From the NCBI RefSeq assembly GCF_042853465.1, contig NZ_AP031497.1, positions 1,054,001 through 1,118,000 of the forward strand: a stretch of DNA of 64,000 nt, given 5' to 3'. This stretch comes from Simiduia litorea (GTDB taxonomy: Bacteria > Pseudomonadota > Gammaproteobacteria > Pseudomonadales > Cellvibrionaceae). Shown piece by piece: positions 25,497 through 34,006 of this stretch (positions are counted from its first letter, which is position 1; every line of letters begins with the position of its first letter). The notes under the pieces are model-generated. The model worked only from the letters and a program-made list of their open reading frames with translations, had not been told where the DNA came from and did no database searches. The position numbers were made by a program, and so were the translations under genes.

Positions 25497-26108
25497 CTAA
25501 TCCTTATATTTTGGTAGCCTGAGATCCCAAATAATGGCCGCGCCGCGCAAGCAGAATGCCCCTAGGAAGCCCAAGCAGATGCTTAGCGATGAATCGAGTT
25601 GAAAATGATGGGCAATGAGGAACACCAAGGAGCCGGTTACGCTTGCCGAGACGTAAATTTCGGGCTCTAAAATTACTGGCATTTGATCGAGCATAACGTC
25701 TCGAATCACGCCGCCAAAAGAGGCAGTAATCATTGCCATGGCTATGGCAACCAGCCAGGAGTCGTTCCACATCAAAGAGGTGTGTGTTGCCATCACGCTA
25801 AACAGCGCCAACCCGGCGGCGTCCATCCATACCAGTGCGCGGTGCTTTGAAGCGACATAGTGGGCAATAAAGTAGGTTAGCGCCGAGGCAATCACGCACA
25901 CATAAAGATATATCGGCTCGGCTAACCAAAACACTTGGGGTTTGTTGAGGATCAGATCTCTGATGGTACCGCCACCAATGCCAGTGACGACACCCAGTAG
26001 GATAAAACTCATGATATCTTGCTGTTTCTCTGCCGCCGCTAGAGCGCCAGAGATTGCAAAAACGGCGCAGCCTATAATTCCGGCAAAAAAGATGATTTCA
26101 CTAAACAA
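25497..26108 (-). CDS. TRIC-type (UPF0126) cation channel family membrane protein
   Basis: Inner-membrane protein of the UPF0126/YadS family, related to trimeric intracellular cation channels. Two repeated three-helix units are visible, each with the signature glycines followed by Arg-Asp: GVVTGIGGGTIRDLIL and ITASFGGVIRDVML. The N-terminus IGCAVFAISGALAA fits the family. The TTG at 26108 overlaps the yjgA stop and gives the usual N-terminal length; a GTG at 26141 would add 11 residues. Neither start has a clear ribosome site, suggesting translational coupling to yjgA. The transported ion is not predictable from sequence. Confidence 0.85.
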   Translation of the reverse strand: MFSEIIFFAGIIGCAVFAISGALAAAEKQQDIMSFILLGVVTGIGGGTIRDLILNKPQVFWLAEPIYLYVCVIASALTYFIAHYVASKHRALVWMDAAGLALFSVMATHTSLMWNDSWLVAIAMAMITASFGGVIRDVMLDQMPVILEPEIYVSASVTGSLVFLIAHHFQLDSSLSICLGFLGAFCLRGAAIIWDLRLPKYKD

Positions 26109-26634
26109 GGCTGTTAGACACGATGGTGTCGCGTATCGCACGAAAGATTTTACGTGCAGCGGCAGGCGGCTTACCGCGTTCGAGTTCAGACTTTGCTGTG
26201 CGCACCAACTGCCTCAGTTGTTGTCGATCTGCGTCAGGGTAGTCCAGCATAAATTCGTTAATGGCATCGTCGCCGTCGGCAATAAAACGGTCGCGCCAAC
26301 GTTCGGCTAGGTGTTGTTGTAAAACGTGTTGTTCTGAAACTTGCATTAAACCTTGGTAAGCGGACGCGATGGCTTCGTGATCGGCTTCACGCATTAATCG
26401 CCCAATGAATTGCATGTGCCTACGTTTTGCGCTGTTGGTTTTGATGCGACCCATTTCCACGATAGCCAATTGGAGCGTTTCGGGAAGCGGGATCTTGGTC
26501 AGCTGGTCTTTATTGAGGTCGCATAACTTGGCGCCTAGCGCTTGCAGGGCTGTGGCTTCGTTTTTGATTTGGGTGCGACTTTTTGGGAGCTCTTCGCCAT
26601 CGAGAAGGTCGTCAGCGTGGTCGTGGTTTGCCAT
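26101..26634 (-). CDS. yjgA: YjgA/DarP (DUF615) ribosome-associated protein
   Basis: Member of the DUF615 family; E. coli YjgA (DarP) associates with late 50S assembly intermediates. 177 residues from the ATG at 26634; a TTG four codons earlier is possible. Conserved features: the SRTQIKNEATALQALG start, LPLPE-like LTKIPLPETLQLAIVE, RIKTNSAKRRHMQFIGRLMR and a C-terminal RQLRQLVRTAKSELERGKPP. Highly charged and helical. It lies downstream of npr in the sigma-54/PTS cluster, as in Pseudomonas. Confidence 0.93.
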   Translation of the reverse strand: MANHDHADDLLDGEELPKSRTQIKNEATALQALGAKLCDLNKDQLTKIPLPETLQLAIVEMGRIKTNSAKRRHMQFIGRLMREADHEAIASAYQGLMQVSEQHVLQQHLAERWRDRFIADGDDAINEFMLDYPDADRQQLRQLVRTAKSELERGKPPAAARKIFRAIRDTIVSNSLV

Positions 26635-26729
26635 GATAATATCCAAAATCTTTGCTCGGCTCGTCGATTAGTTGCGGGCCGATACTCAGTGGCCCGCATG
26701 GTACCCAACTCAGCGATAAAGCGACAGCG

Positions 26730-26999
26730 TTACTCGCCTTCGCCGAAGTAGTCGTTGATTAGAGCGGTTATGGCATCCATGGCTTCCTGCTCGTCGTCGC
26801 CATCAGTTCTTAGGGTCAGCTGTGTGCCTTTCGCGGCCGCCAGTAGCATGAGTGACATGACGCTTTTGCCGTCCACCATTCTATCGCCAATACCTGTTTG
26901 TATTTTGCAGCCAAAACGTGCGCAGAGCGTGGCCATTTTTGCCGCCGCACGGGCGTGTAGGCCGAGTTTGTTGATGATCTCTATTTGGGTCTGAATCAC
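26730..26999 (-). CDS. ptsO: NPr phosphocarrier (HPr-like) of the nitrogen PTS
   Basis: HPr-family phosphocarrier, passing phosphate from enzyme I-Ntr (ptsP, not in this window) to PtsN. 89 residues, GTG start 7 bases after the rapZ stop. The phospho-accepting His is in NKLGLHARAA (about residue 16), and the regulatory-site-like region DGKSVMSLMLLAA is conserved. No sugar PTS genes are present; location with rpoN, ptsN and rapZ marks it as the regulatory NPr. Confidence 0.94.
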   Translation of the reverse strand: MIQTQIEIINKLGLHARAAAKMATLCARFGCKIQTGIGDRMVDGKSVMSLMLLAAAKGTQLTLRTDGDDEQEAMDAITALINDYFGEGE

Positions 27000-27006
27000 G
27001 CTATGC

Positions 27007-27906
27007 TTAGCCTTTTGTGCCGGTTAGTTCTCTATGCCTAAGCTGTAGTTTAGGGGTTTTTTCTGTCAATGCTTTATAAAGTTCTTCGGCCATGTACACA
27101 GACCGATGTTGGCCGCCGGTGCAGCCGATGGCGATGGTCATGTAGCTGCGGTTGCTTTGTTCGAATTTCGGTAGCCACCGGGTTAGGTGAGTTAAAATAT
27201 CATTGCGCATGAGGCGTGTGTCTTCTTGTTCTTCAAGAAAATCTGCAACGGGTTGGTCTTGGCCGGTTAAGGCCCTCAAGTGTGGCTTCCAGTAGGGGTT
27301 GGGTAAACAGCGCACGTCAAATACAAAATCGGCGTCCACTGGCACTCCGCGCTTAAAGCCAAAGGACACTAATTGTACGGACATGCTTGTGTCCGAACTT
27401 AAGCTAACCCGGTTTTTAACCAAATCCCGCAGTTGGTGCAGGGTTAGAGTCGTTGTGTCGATGACTAAATCGGCGAGGTCGACGATGGGTTGCAGCAGTT
27501 CGCGCTCTTTAACCGTGGCCTCTTTTAGGCTTATTCCGTCTTTGCTCAGCGGGTGCTTACGTCGCGTTTCGCTAAACCGCTGAATAAGTACCGGCGATCG
27601 AGCATCTAAAAACATGACTTCGATCCGAATACCTTTGGCATTGGCATCGGCCACCAACTGGGGAAATTTGGGCAGTTCCTGCCAAGCGTTGCGAGCGTCG
27701 ACACTGATCGCGAACAGAGAGTTGGGCGTTGGATCTGATACTAACTGATGTACCAACTCGGGTAGTAAGCGCAGGGGTAGATTATCGACGCAGTTAAAGC
27801 CTAAATCTTCAAGTACGTGTAGTGCGGTACTCTTGCCTGCACCGGAGCGGCCACTGACGATAATTAAGCGCGGCGATTGTTTGGCCGTACTTTGATCCGT
27901 GCTCAT
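27007..27906 (-). CDS. rapZ: RNase adapter protein RapZ
   Basis: P-loop protein; E. coli RapZ binds the small RNA GlmZ and recruits RNase E to control glucosamine-6-phosphate synthase. 299 residues. Walker A SGRSGAGKST (about 18-27), LGFNCVDNLPLRLL, FLDARSPVLIQRFSETRRKHPL and the C-terminal RNA-binding part with TIAIGCTGGQHRSVY and RHREL are present. It follows ptsN by 15 bases. Whether a GlmZ-like RNA exists in this organism cannot be seen here. Confidence 0.96.
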   Translation of the reverse strand: MSTDQSTAKQSPRLIIVSGRSGAGKSTALHVLEDLGFNCVDNLPLRLLPELVHQLVSDPTPNSLFAISVDARNAWQELPKFPQLVADANAKGIRIEVMFLDARSPVLIQRFSETRRKHPLSKDGISLKEATVKERELLQPIVDLADLVIDTTTLTLHQLRDLVKNRVSLSSDTSMSVQLVSFGFKRGVPVDADFVFDVRCLPNPYWKPHLRALTGQDQPVADFLEEQEDTRLMRNDILTHLTRWLPKFEQSNRSYMTIAIGCTGGQHRSVYMAEELYKALTEKTPKLQLRHRELTGTKG

Positions 27907-27921
27907 CGTGAGGGGGCTCCT

Positions 27922-28383
27922 TTATTTCGTGGCAAGGTAGGCGTTTACCCTACTATAGAGTAGTTCGTTCGAGCCAGCAGTTCTGAGCGCCGCACGAAAA
28001 TCTTCTTGTTGAAATAATTCGGCAAGTTTCGCCAGTGTTTGTAAGTGCTCGCTATTGGCTTCTTCAGGCACCATAAGGGTAAATATGACGTCGACGGGCG
28101 CACCGTCGATAGCATCGAAGTCGATGGGGTTCGAGAGGACAATCAAGGCGCCGATAGTGCTTTCACAACTGGCGATTCGGCAATGAGGGATGGCAATTCC
28201 ATGGCCTAACCCTGTACTGCCTAGTTTTTCACGTGCAATTAAACTGCGAAAGAGGGTATCGGCATTCAGACTTGGTAGATCTGTGGCGATGATGTTGGCG
28301 ATTGTCTCAAGCACGCGCTTTTTGCTGACGCCCTCTACGCCGTGTTGTACACGGCGAGGGGCTAGAAGGGTTTCAAACTGCAT
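27922..28383 (-). CDS. ptsN: Nitrogen-regulatory EIIA-Ntr
   Basis: Terminal phospho-acceptor of the nitrogen PTS; in enterics and pseudomonads it regulates potassium homeostasis, phosphate response and metabolism according to its phosphorylation. 153 residues with the conserved GLGHGIAIPHCRI, whose His is the phosphorylation site (about residue 68). It begins 4 bases after hpf ends, in the conserved order rpoN-hpf-ptsN-rapZ-npr. Confidence 0.96.
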   Translation of the reverse strand: MQFETLLAPRRVQHGVEGVSKKRVLETIANIIATDLPSLNADTLFRSLIAREKLGSTGLGHGIAIPHCRIASCESTIGALIVLSNPIDFDAIDGAPVDVIFTLMVPEEANSEHLQTLAKLAELFQQEDFRAALRTAGSNELLYSRVNAYLATK

Positions 28384-28387
28384 AGGG

Positions 28388-28678
28388 TTATCGATGGCTT
28401 CGGAGTTTTTCTTTGTGTTTAATTAATTGGCGATCTAGCTTGTCAGAGAGTAGGTCTATGGCTGCATACAGGTCTTGAGACTCTGAATCTGCAAAAAACT
28501 CAGCGCCACTGACGTGTACTGTCGCTTCCGCCTTTTGCTGTAGTTTATCAACACTTAGTATGGTGTTGATACTGGTTATTCGGTCGTGGTGTCGCCCGAG
28601 CTTTTCGAGCTTTGCGTGGACGTAATCTTTTATGGCGTCGGTCAGGTCTAGGTGGTGTCCGCTGATATTTATTTGCAT
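28388..28678 (-). CDS. hpf: Ribosome hibernation promoting factor, short form
   Basis: Short (96-residue) HPF that binds the 30S decoding centre and promotes 100S ribosome dimers in stationary phase. Fold markers: MQINISGHHLDLTDAIKDYV, EKLGRHHDRITSINTIL, ATVHVSGAEFFADSES and DLYAAIDLLSDKLDRQLIKHKEKL. The long C-terminal dimerisation domain of long HPF is absent. Lies directly downstream of rpoN. Confidence 0.95.
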   Translation of the reverse strand: MQINISGHHLDLTDAIKDYVHAKLEKLGRHHDRITSINTILSVDKLQQKAEATVHVSGAEFFADSESQDLYAAIDLLSDKLDRQLIKHKEKLRSHR

Positions 28679-28788
28679 TCGGCTGCTCCTTTGTGTCGCT
28701 GCTTTTGCTTGTCAACTGCCCTTTTTTGGTGCAAATGCCAAAGCTGGGCGCCTAAAACTCAGTGTTACGGCGTTGCTTGATCCGGTTT

Positions 28789-30348
28789 TTAGATCAATCT
28801 CTTGCGTTCATTGGATGCTGCTATGCCCAATGACTCTCGGTATTTAGCGATGGTTCTGCGCGCCACTTGAATGCCTTGCTCTTCAAGTAATGTGGTAATT
28901 TTGCTATCGCTTAAGGGCTTTTTCGGATTCTCGGCCGCCACCAGTTTTTTGATAATGGCTCGGATAGCGGTGGATGAACACTCGCCACCGGCATCCGTGC
29001 TTACGTGGCTGGAGAAAAAGTATTTCAGCTCAAATATACCCCGTGGCGTATGCATATATTTTTGCGTGGTAACGCGGGAGATAGTGGATTCGTGCATGCC
29101 CACCTCTTCGGCGATATCATGCAAGACCATGGGACGCATGGCTTCAGGGCCAGATTCAAAAAACCCCATTTGCTTTTCGACGATGCAACTGGCGACTTTT
29201 AGCAAGGTTTCATTTCGGCTTTGTAGACTTTTGAGGAACCAGCGTGCTTCTTGTAGATGGTCGCGCATGAAGTTGTTGTCTGGGCTGGTATCGGCCCGTT
29301 TGACCAGTGAGGCATAACCGGCGTTAATGCGTATTTTGGGCGCTATGTCGGGATTGAGTTCCACTAACCAGCGATCCTGTTTTTTACTGACAAAGACATC
29401 TGGAACAACATATTCAGTATCGGCCTGTGCGATTTGTTCGCCGGGGCGCGGATTAAGGGTTTGGATTAGCCCTATCACCTCTGCCAATTCAGCTTCTTTC
29501 AGTTTGCAGCGCCGCATCAGTTGCTTGTAATCGCGATTGCCTAACAGCGCTAGATGATCCTTAACGATAAGCTTAGCAGCATCTAGGAAAGGCGTGGTCG
29601 CTGGCAGCGTCCGAAGTTGTATGAGCAGGCTTTCGGCGAGATCTTGGCCGGCGACCCCGACGGGATCAAACTGCTGTATACGATGCAGAACGGCTAACAC
29701 TTCGTCCAGTTCAACTGGGTCTTCGAGCATTTCCTCTTCTTGATTCAGGCCCTCGGCGATGTCGCTGATAGGGTTGCCTAGCATACCGCTTGGCTCGATG
29801 TCATCGATGATTGAAAGGGCAATAACTCTATCCCTATCGCTCATGGGGGTTAAGTTGAGCTGCCAGAGTAAGTGTTCCTGCAGGCTCTCACCCGTAGTAT
29901 CGCCGCGCTCGTAATCGCGGTCTTCGTCGCTACTTGAACCGCTGCTGGCTGGGCCTGAGGTGTAGATGTCGTCCCAGTTGGTATCGACCGGTAGATCGTC
30001 CGGTATGTCGTTGCTCCAGTCGCTATCCATGTCGTTGGACTGGTTATTATCGGGCGTGGCTTCTGGTGTGTTTAATTCTTGTAGATTGGTTTCGGTCGAT
30101 TCTTTACTGAGGCTAAACTCTGTCTCGCCATGCTCGCCGTTATCACTGTCACTGGTGTCGCCACTTGCCTCTGTGTCCTGCGCCCCATCTTCGCCCTCGG
30201 TAATCTCAAGCATGGGGTTTGACTCTAACGCTTCCTGAATTTCCGCCTGAAGGTCTAAGGTTGATAATTGCAGTAGGCGAATAGCCTGCTGCAATTGCGG
30301 CGTCATGGTTAGCTGTTGACCGAGCTTGAGTTGTAGTGATGGCTTCAT
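28789..30348 (-). CDS. rpoN: RNA polymerase sigma-54 factor
   Basis: Alternative sigma factor for -24/-12 promoters, requiring AAA+ activators. The ATG at 30348 gives 519 residues starting MKPSLQLKLGQQLTMTPQLQ, the family N-terminus. The glutamine-rich activator-interacting region (about 1-50) is followed by a long acidic linker (about 55-140), the core-binding domain, the helix-turn-helix region (DIAEEVGMHESTISRVT) and the RpoN box (ARRTIAKYRESLGI) near the C-terminus. A TTG 13 codons upstream is unlikely. Sits between lptB and hpf as usual. Confidence 0.97.
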   Translation of the reverse strand: MKPSLQLKLGQQLTMTPQLQQAIRLLQLSTLDLQAEIQEALESNPMLEITEGEDGAQDTEASGDTSDSDNGEHGETEFSLSKESTETNLQELNTPEATPDNNQSNDMDSDWSNDIPDDLPVDTNWDDIYTSGPASSGSSSDEDRDYERGDTTGESLQEHLLWQLNLTPMSDRDRVIALSIIDDIEPSGMLGNPISDIAEGLNQEEEMLEDPVELDEVLAVLHRIQQFDPVGVAGQDLAESLLIQLRTLPATTPFLDAAKLIVKDHLALLGNRDYKQLMRRCKLKEAELAEVIGLIQTLNPRPGEQIAQADTEYVVPDVFVSKKQDRWLVELNPDIAPKIRINAGYASLVKRADTSPDNNFMRDHLQEARWFLKSLQSRNETLLKVASCIVEKQMGFFESGPEAMRPMVLHDIAEEVGMHESTISRVTTQKYMHTPRGIFELKYFFSSHVSTDAGGECSSTAIRAIIKKLVAAENPKKPLSDSKITTLLEEQGIQVARRTIAKYRESLGIAASNERKRLI

Positions 30349-30478
30349 GGTTTGATGACTAACATCCTTTGAGGTAGTACCTCGCAACTTCGCCGAGGCA
30401 TGGTCTTAGTGTAGTCATCCCTCAAGGCACAGGCAATATTGACAAGCAAGCTCCATGCCTTTATGAACATAGGGTAGA

Positions 30479-31204
30479 TTAGAGGGTGAATTGATCACCT
30501 AAATAGACTTCCCGCACGCGTTGGTTGGCTAGCACTGTATTGGCGTCGCCTTCCGCAATAATGTGACCCTCGCTGACGATATAGGCCTTCTCACAGATAC
30601 TGAGCGTTTCGCGCACATTATGGTCGGTAATAAGTACGCCAATACCGCGCTCTTTGAGGTGCTTAATGATATTTTTAATGTCGCCAACCGAAATTGGATC
30701 GACACCGGCAAACGGTTCGTCGAGTAAAATAAACTGTGGCTCTGTGGCCAGTGCCCGGGCAATTTCAACGCGCCGTCTCTCGCCGCCGGAGAGTGCCATA
30801 CCAAGACTGTCTCGGATATGGGTAATGTGAAACTCTTCCAATAAAGCCTCCGTGCGCGCAAGACGTTGTTTGCGGTTGAGCTCTTTGCGTGTCTCCAGTA
30901 TGGCGAGAATATTATTAGCCACCGTGAGCTTTCGAAACACGGATGCCTCTTGTGGTAAATAGCCGATACCGGCCCGCGCACGACCATGAATGGGTAGTCC
31001 AGTCAGGTTTTTATCGTCGATTAATACGCGCCCTGCATCGTTTTCCACTAGGCCTGCAATCATATAAAAGCAGGTGGTTTTGCCCGCGCCATTGGGGCCG
31101 AGTAAACCAACAATTTGACCGCTGTTAACCTCTATGGATACATCTATTACGACGCGGCGGCCTTTATAGCTTTTAGCTAGATTTAATGCACTTAATTTAG
31201 CCAT
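30479..31204 (-). CDS. lptB: LPS export ABC transporter ATPase LptB
   Basis: Cytoplasmic ATPase that powers LPS extraction by LptB2FG. 241 residues, complete: Walker A GPNGAGKTT (about 36-44), Q-loop region YLPQEASVFRKL, signature LSGGERRRVEIARAL, Walker B FILLDEPFAGVDP and the H-loop LITDHNVRE. Follows lptA by one base and precedes rpoN. LptF and LptG are not in this window, which is usual. Confidence 0.97.
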   Translation of the reverse strand: MAKLSALNLAKSYKGRRVVIDVSIEVNSGQIVGLLGPNGAGKTTCFYMIAGLVENDAGRVLIDDKNLTGLPIHGRARAGIGYLPQEASVFRKLTVANNILAILETRKELNRKQRLARTEALLEEFHITHIRDSLGMALSGGERRRVEIARALATEPQFILLDEPFAGVDPISVGDIKNIIKHLKERGIGVLITDHNVRETLSICEKAYIVSEGHIIAEGDANTVLANQRVREVYLGDQFTL

Positions 31205-31205
31205 G

Positions 31206-31727
31206 CTATTCCTTCGAGTCGCTGTCTTTTTTCTGAGGTTGAAGAATCATTTTAACCCGAGAGTTATTGCTGGCTCGACTGCCAGCTTCGACTAGCGCGA
31301 GATGAATATCGTAATTAATGATGTCGCCGGTCACTATGGAGCCGTCTTGTTCAACTTGTGCATTTTCGGTGATGGTTAATTTATCTTTCACAACTTCATA
31401 CTTGAGGGTATTACCGCGCGCAATAATCACTTCTTTGTCGAGTGCTGGCTTTTGTTGGAAGTGTGCTGGTGCACCGGTGGCAACAATGCGGTTAACTTTT
31501 TTCTCGGCGCTATGGATGACAATCTTGTCGGCAACAATATGAATGCTACCTTGATCCATTTGAACGTTGCCGGTGTAAATAGTAATGCCTTTGTTTTGAT
31601 CTTGAGTCGCTTTATCGGCCTCAATCTGAATAGGTTGATCTCGGTCGTCGGGTAGGCCATAACTCAAAAAACTGGTCAGCGTTAAGGCTAGCAAGGTTGT
31701 ACCTTTAACGGCGTTAATAAGGGGCAT
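31206..31727 (-). CDS. lptA: LPS transport periplasmic protein LptA
   Basis: Periplasmic bridge protein carrying LPS from LptC to LptD. 173 residues: signal peptide (about 1-25), then the OstA/beta-jellyroll domain (PIQIEADKATQDQNKGITIYTGNVQMDQGSI; split motifs QIEADKATQ and IYTGNVQMDQG), and RIVATGAPAHFQQKP. It overlaps lptC by 14 bases, with AGAGGA 5 bases before its ATG inside lptC, indicating translational coupling. Confidence 0.95.
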   Translation of the reverse strand: MPLINAVKGTTLLALTLTSFLSYGLPDDRDQPIQIEADKATQDQNKGITIYTGNVQMDQGSIHIVADKIVIHSAEKKVNRIVATGAPAHFQQKPALDKEVIIARGNTLKYEVVKDKLTITENAQVEQDGSIVTGDIINYDIHLALVEAGSRASNNSRVKMILQPQKKDSDSKE

Positions 31728-32298
31728 GGGTTCCTCTTACCTTATGTTTAAGCGTTAGTGTATGGGCTTTCATATCAGCGGTTAAGCCCACTGCAGTGGT
31801 AATGCCCGTAGGTGTAATGATTTTTACTGGTTGATCGGTATCGGCTATTTGGCGCTTGGTAAAATAGATCATTCGATCGGTAAAGAGTTCCGTTCTGCCT
31901 TTAGTAGGGTCCTCTTGCCATAGGTGCACGTTGCCTATCAGTTCCACTTGCTGGCCTTTTTCTGTCGCACGCCCTCGGTCAGCGGTGATGTGCCATGGCA
32001 GTGAATTTTGCGTAAAAATTTGGGCTTCAATTGTTTGTATGAGGGTGTAGTCTTGATCGCTCGCTTTGCCTTTGGGTTGGAAGTGATCGGCTCGCGCGCC
32101 GGTGATATGTTGACTTAATCGACCGTTCACATCGTACTGTTTGCTGATAAAATTCGTAATAAAAAAGGCTGGCGCCATTTGTTGGTCTTTACTGCTGCCG
32201 GTATCAAACAGACGGCTGGAGGGGTTATCTACGCTAAAAAGATAAACCACAACCATAATTGCGATTATTATCGGTAATAACTTTTTAAGGAATGCCAT
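31714..32298 (-). CDS. lptC: LPS transport protein LptC
   Basis: Bitopic inner-membrane protein that receives LPS from LptB2FG and passes it to LptA. 194 residues with one N-terminal helix (about 5-22) and a periplasmic jellyroll (YDVNGRLSQHITGARADHF, EAQIFTQNSLPWHITADRG, VELIGNVHLWQ). Preceded by kdsC (4 bases) and overlapping lptA. Assigned from domain pattern plus the conserved kdsC-lptC-lptA-lptB order. Confidence 0.94.
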   Translation of the reverse strand: MAFLKKLLPIIIAIMVVVYLFSVDNPSSRLFDTGSSKDQQMAPAFFITNFISKQYDVNGRLSQHITGARADHFQPKGKASDQDYTLIQTIEAQIFTQNSLPWHITADRGRATEKGQQVELIGNVHLWQEDPTKGRTELFTDRMIYFTKRQIADTDQPVKIITPTGITTAVGLTADMKAHTLTLKHKVRGTHAPY

Positions 32299-32302
32299 GC
32301 TT

Positions 32303-32833
32303 TTAGTCTTTACCTAAGTAGGCATTGAGCAGGGCTTGATGTGTGCCTTGGGATTTCATGAGGTAATCGCAAGCTTCTCGCACGGCGCCATCGCCGCCGT
32401 TGCGGCTGCTTTGCCAGTGCGCTTGGGCAATGACGTCTGGATGAGCGTTGGCTGTAGTCATAGCGAGGCCAACCTTAACCATGCAGGTTAGGTCTGGATG
32501 ATCGTCGCCCATGAATGCAATTTGTTCCAGCGCGATCGGGTGGCTCGCGAGTATTTCTTGTAGCGCGGTAAATTTATCTTCGCGGCCTTGTATTAAAATA
32601 GAAATGCCCAAATCCTTGGCGCGGCGCTCAACCAGCGCACTGCTGCGGCCGGTGATGATGCCAACCTTAACGCCGGTTTTTTGTAGCAACTTAATGCCGT
32701 GGCCGTCTTGCGTGTTGAAGGCTTTCATTTCGTTGCCGCTGTTATCGAAATACAGCTTGCCGTCGGTTAATACGCCGTCCACATCCAATAGAAGCAGGCG
32801 AATAGACTGGGCTATTTTTAACACTTGGGTCAT
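32303..32833 (-). CDS. kdsC: 3-deoxy-D-manno-octulosonate 8-phosphate phosphatase KdsC
   Basis: HAD-type phosphatase that dephosphorylates Kdo-8-P in Kdo synthesis. 176 residues; catalytic loop LLLDVDGVLTDG (Asp-x-Asp at about 17-19), motif II IITGRSS, motif III MGDDHPDLTCM. Tetrameric short HAD (C0) form without a cap domain. Sits between kdsD and lptC. Confidence 0.96.
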   Translation of the reverse strand: MTQVLKIAQSIRLLLLDVDGVLTDGKLYFDNSGNEMKAFNTQDGHGIKLLQKTGVKVGIITGRSSALVERRAKDLGISILIQGREDKFTALQEILASHPIALEQIAFMGDDHPDLTCMVKVGLAMTTANAHPDVIAQAHWQSSRNGGDGAVREACDYLMKSQGTHQALLNAYLGKD

Positions 32834-32853
32834 GGTTGTTAACTCTTAAAAAA

Positions 32854-33828
32854 CTAAACGATTCCGGCGCGTAATATATCGTGCATGTGCAGCAGGCCAA
32901 CGGGATGATTGTTGTCATCCTCCACCACCAACGCGGTAATTTTTCGCTGCTCCATGACGTTTAATGCTTCAGCCGCTAAAAGAGATGCTTTAATCGCCTT
33001 AGGTTTTTTGTTCATAACTTGTGCCATCGTTGCCGTGGCAAGGTTAATGCCTTGATCGACATTGCGGCGCAGATCGCCATCGGTAAACACGCCAATTAGC
33101 TGGTCGTTACTATCGACAACGGTGGTCATGCCAAAGCCGGTGCGCGTCATTTCGACAAGCGCTGAAGAGAGTAGGCTGTCCGGCGATACCTTCGGTAATT
33201 CAGTGCCGCTGTGCATCAGGTCGCTGGCGCGGATAAGCAGGCGTCGACCGAGTGCACCGCCTGGGTGAGAGAAAGCGAATTCTTCTTTGGTAAAGCCTCG
33301 AGCCTCAAGCAGTGCAACCGCGAGTGCGTCGCCCATCACTAAGGTGACAGTTGTCGATGACGTCGGGGCGAGATCCAGCGGGCAAGCTTCTTCCTTGATA
33401 CTGATATCTAAATTAACATCGGCCGCCTGCGCGAGCGGTGAGTTAGGGTTTCCGGTCATACTGATGATATTAATTTGCATGCGCTTGAACAGGGGTATCA
33501 GCGTTAACACTTCCGCCGAGCTGCCGGAATTTGAGATGGCTATCACTACATCATTTTTGGTCACCATGCCTAGGTCGCCATGGCTAGCTTCGCCTGGGTG
33601 CACGAAGAAGGCAGGGGTACCCGTGCTGGCAAATGTGGCTGCCATTTTACCGCCGATGTGGCCAGATTTGCCCATGCCGGTGACTATGACCCGACCTTGG
33701 CAAGCTAAAATGATTTCACAGGCTTTAACAAATTGTTGATCAATGCGTGTTTGTAACGCGCTTACGGCTTGCGACTCTATAGCTACGGTTCGCTTTCCCG
33801 CCTCGATGAAGGCTGTTGTCTGACTCAT
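32854..33828 (-). CDS. kdsD: Arabinose-5-phosphate isomerase KdsD
   Basis: First enzyme of Kdo synthesis, interconverting ribulose-5-P and arabinose-5-P. The ATG at 33828 gives 324 residues; a GTG at 33843 would add five. SIS sugar-phosphate isomerase domain (about 35-170: GKSGHIGGKMAATFASTGTPAFF, SNSGSSAEVL) followed by two CBS domains (about 205-324; TDGDLRRNVDQG, VMEQRKITALVVED). First gene of the long minus-strand run extending to the TRIC-family gene, divergent from mlaC. Confidence 0.95.
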   Translation of the reverse strand: MSQTTAFIEAGKRTVAIESQAVSALQTRIDQQFVKACEIILACQGRVIVTGMGKSGHIGGKMAATFASTGTPAFFVHPGEASHGDLGMVTKNDVVIAISNSGSSAEVLTLIPLFKRMQINIISMTGNPNSPLAQAADVNLDISIKEEACPLDLAPTSSTTVTLVMGDALAVALLEARGFTKEEFAFSHPGGALGRRLLIRASDLMHSGTELPKVSPDSLLSSALVEMTRTGFGMTTVVDSNDQLIGVFTDGDLRRNVDQGINLATATMAQVMNKKPKAIKASLLAAEALNVMEQRKITALVVEDDNNHPVGLLHMHDILRAGIV

Positions 33829-34006
33829 GTGTCGGCTCGTCACAGATGGTGAGTAGTTTAGATTCGGTAATGGTATAGTGCTAACCGCGTAATGTCAGCA
33901 ACACAGTGTCGGCTGGCCTAGGGATTTAGCCGGTATTCACCCGTTGTTTCTTGGCCGGTGTATATTGGTAAGCGAGTGAAACAAGTGATGATTTTGAGGA
34001 TGATGT

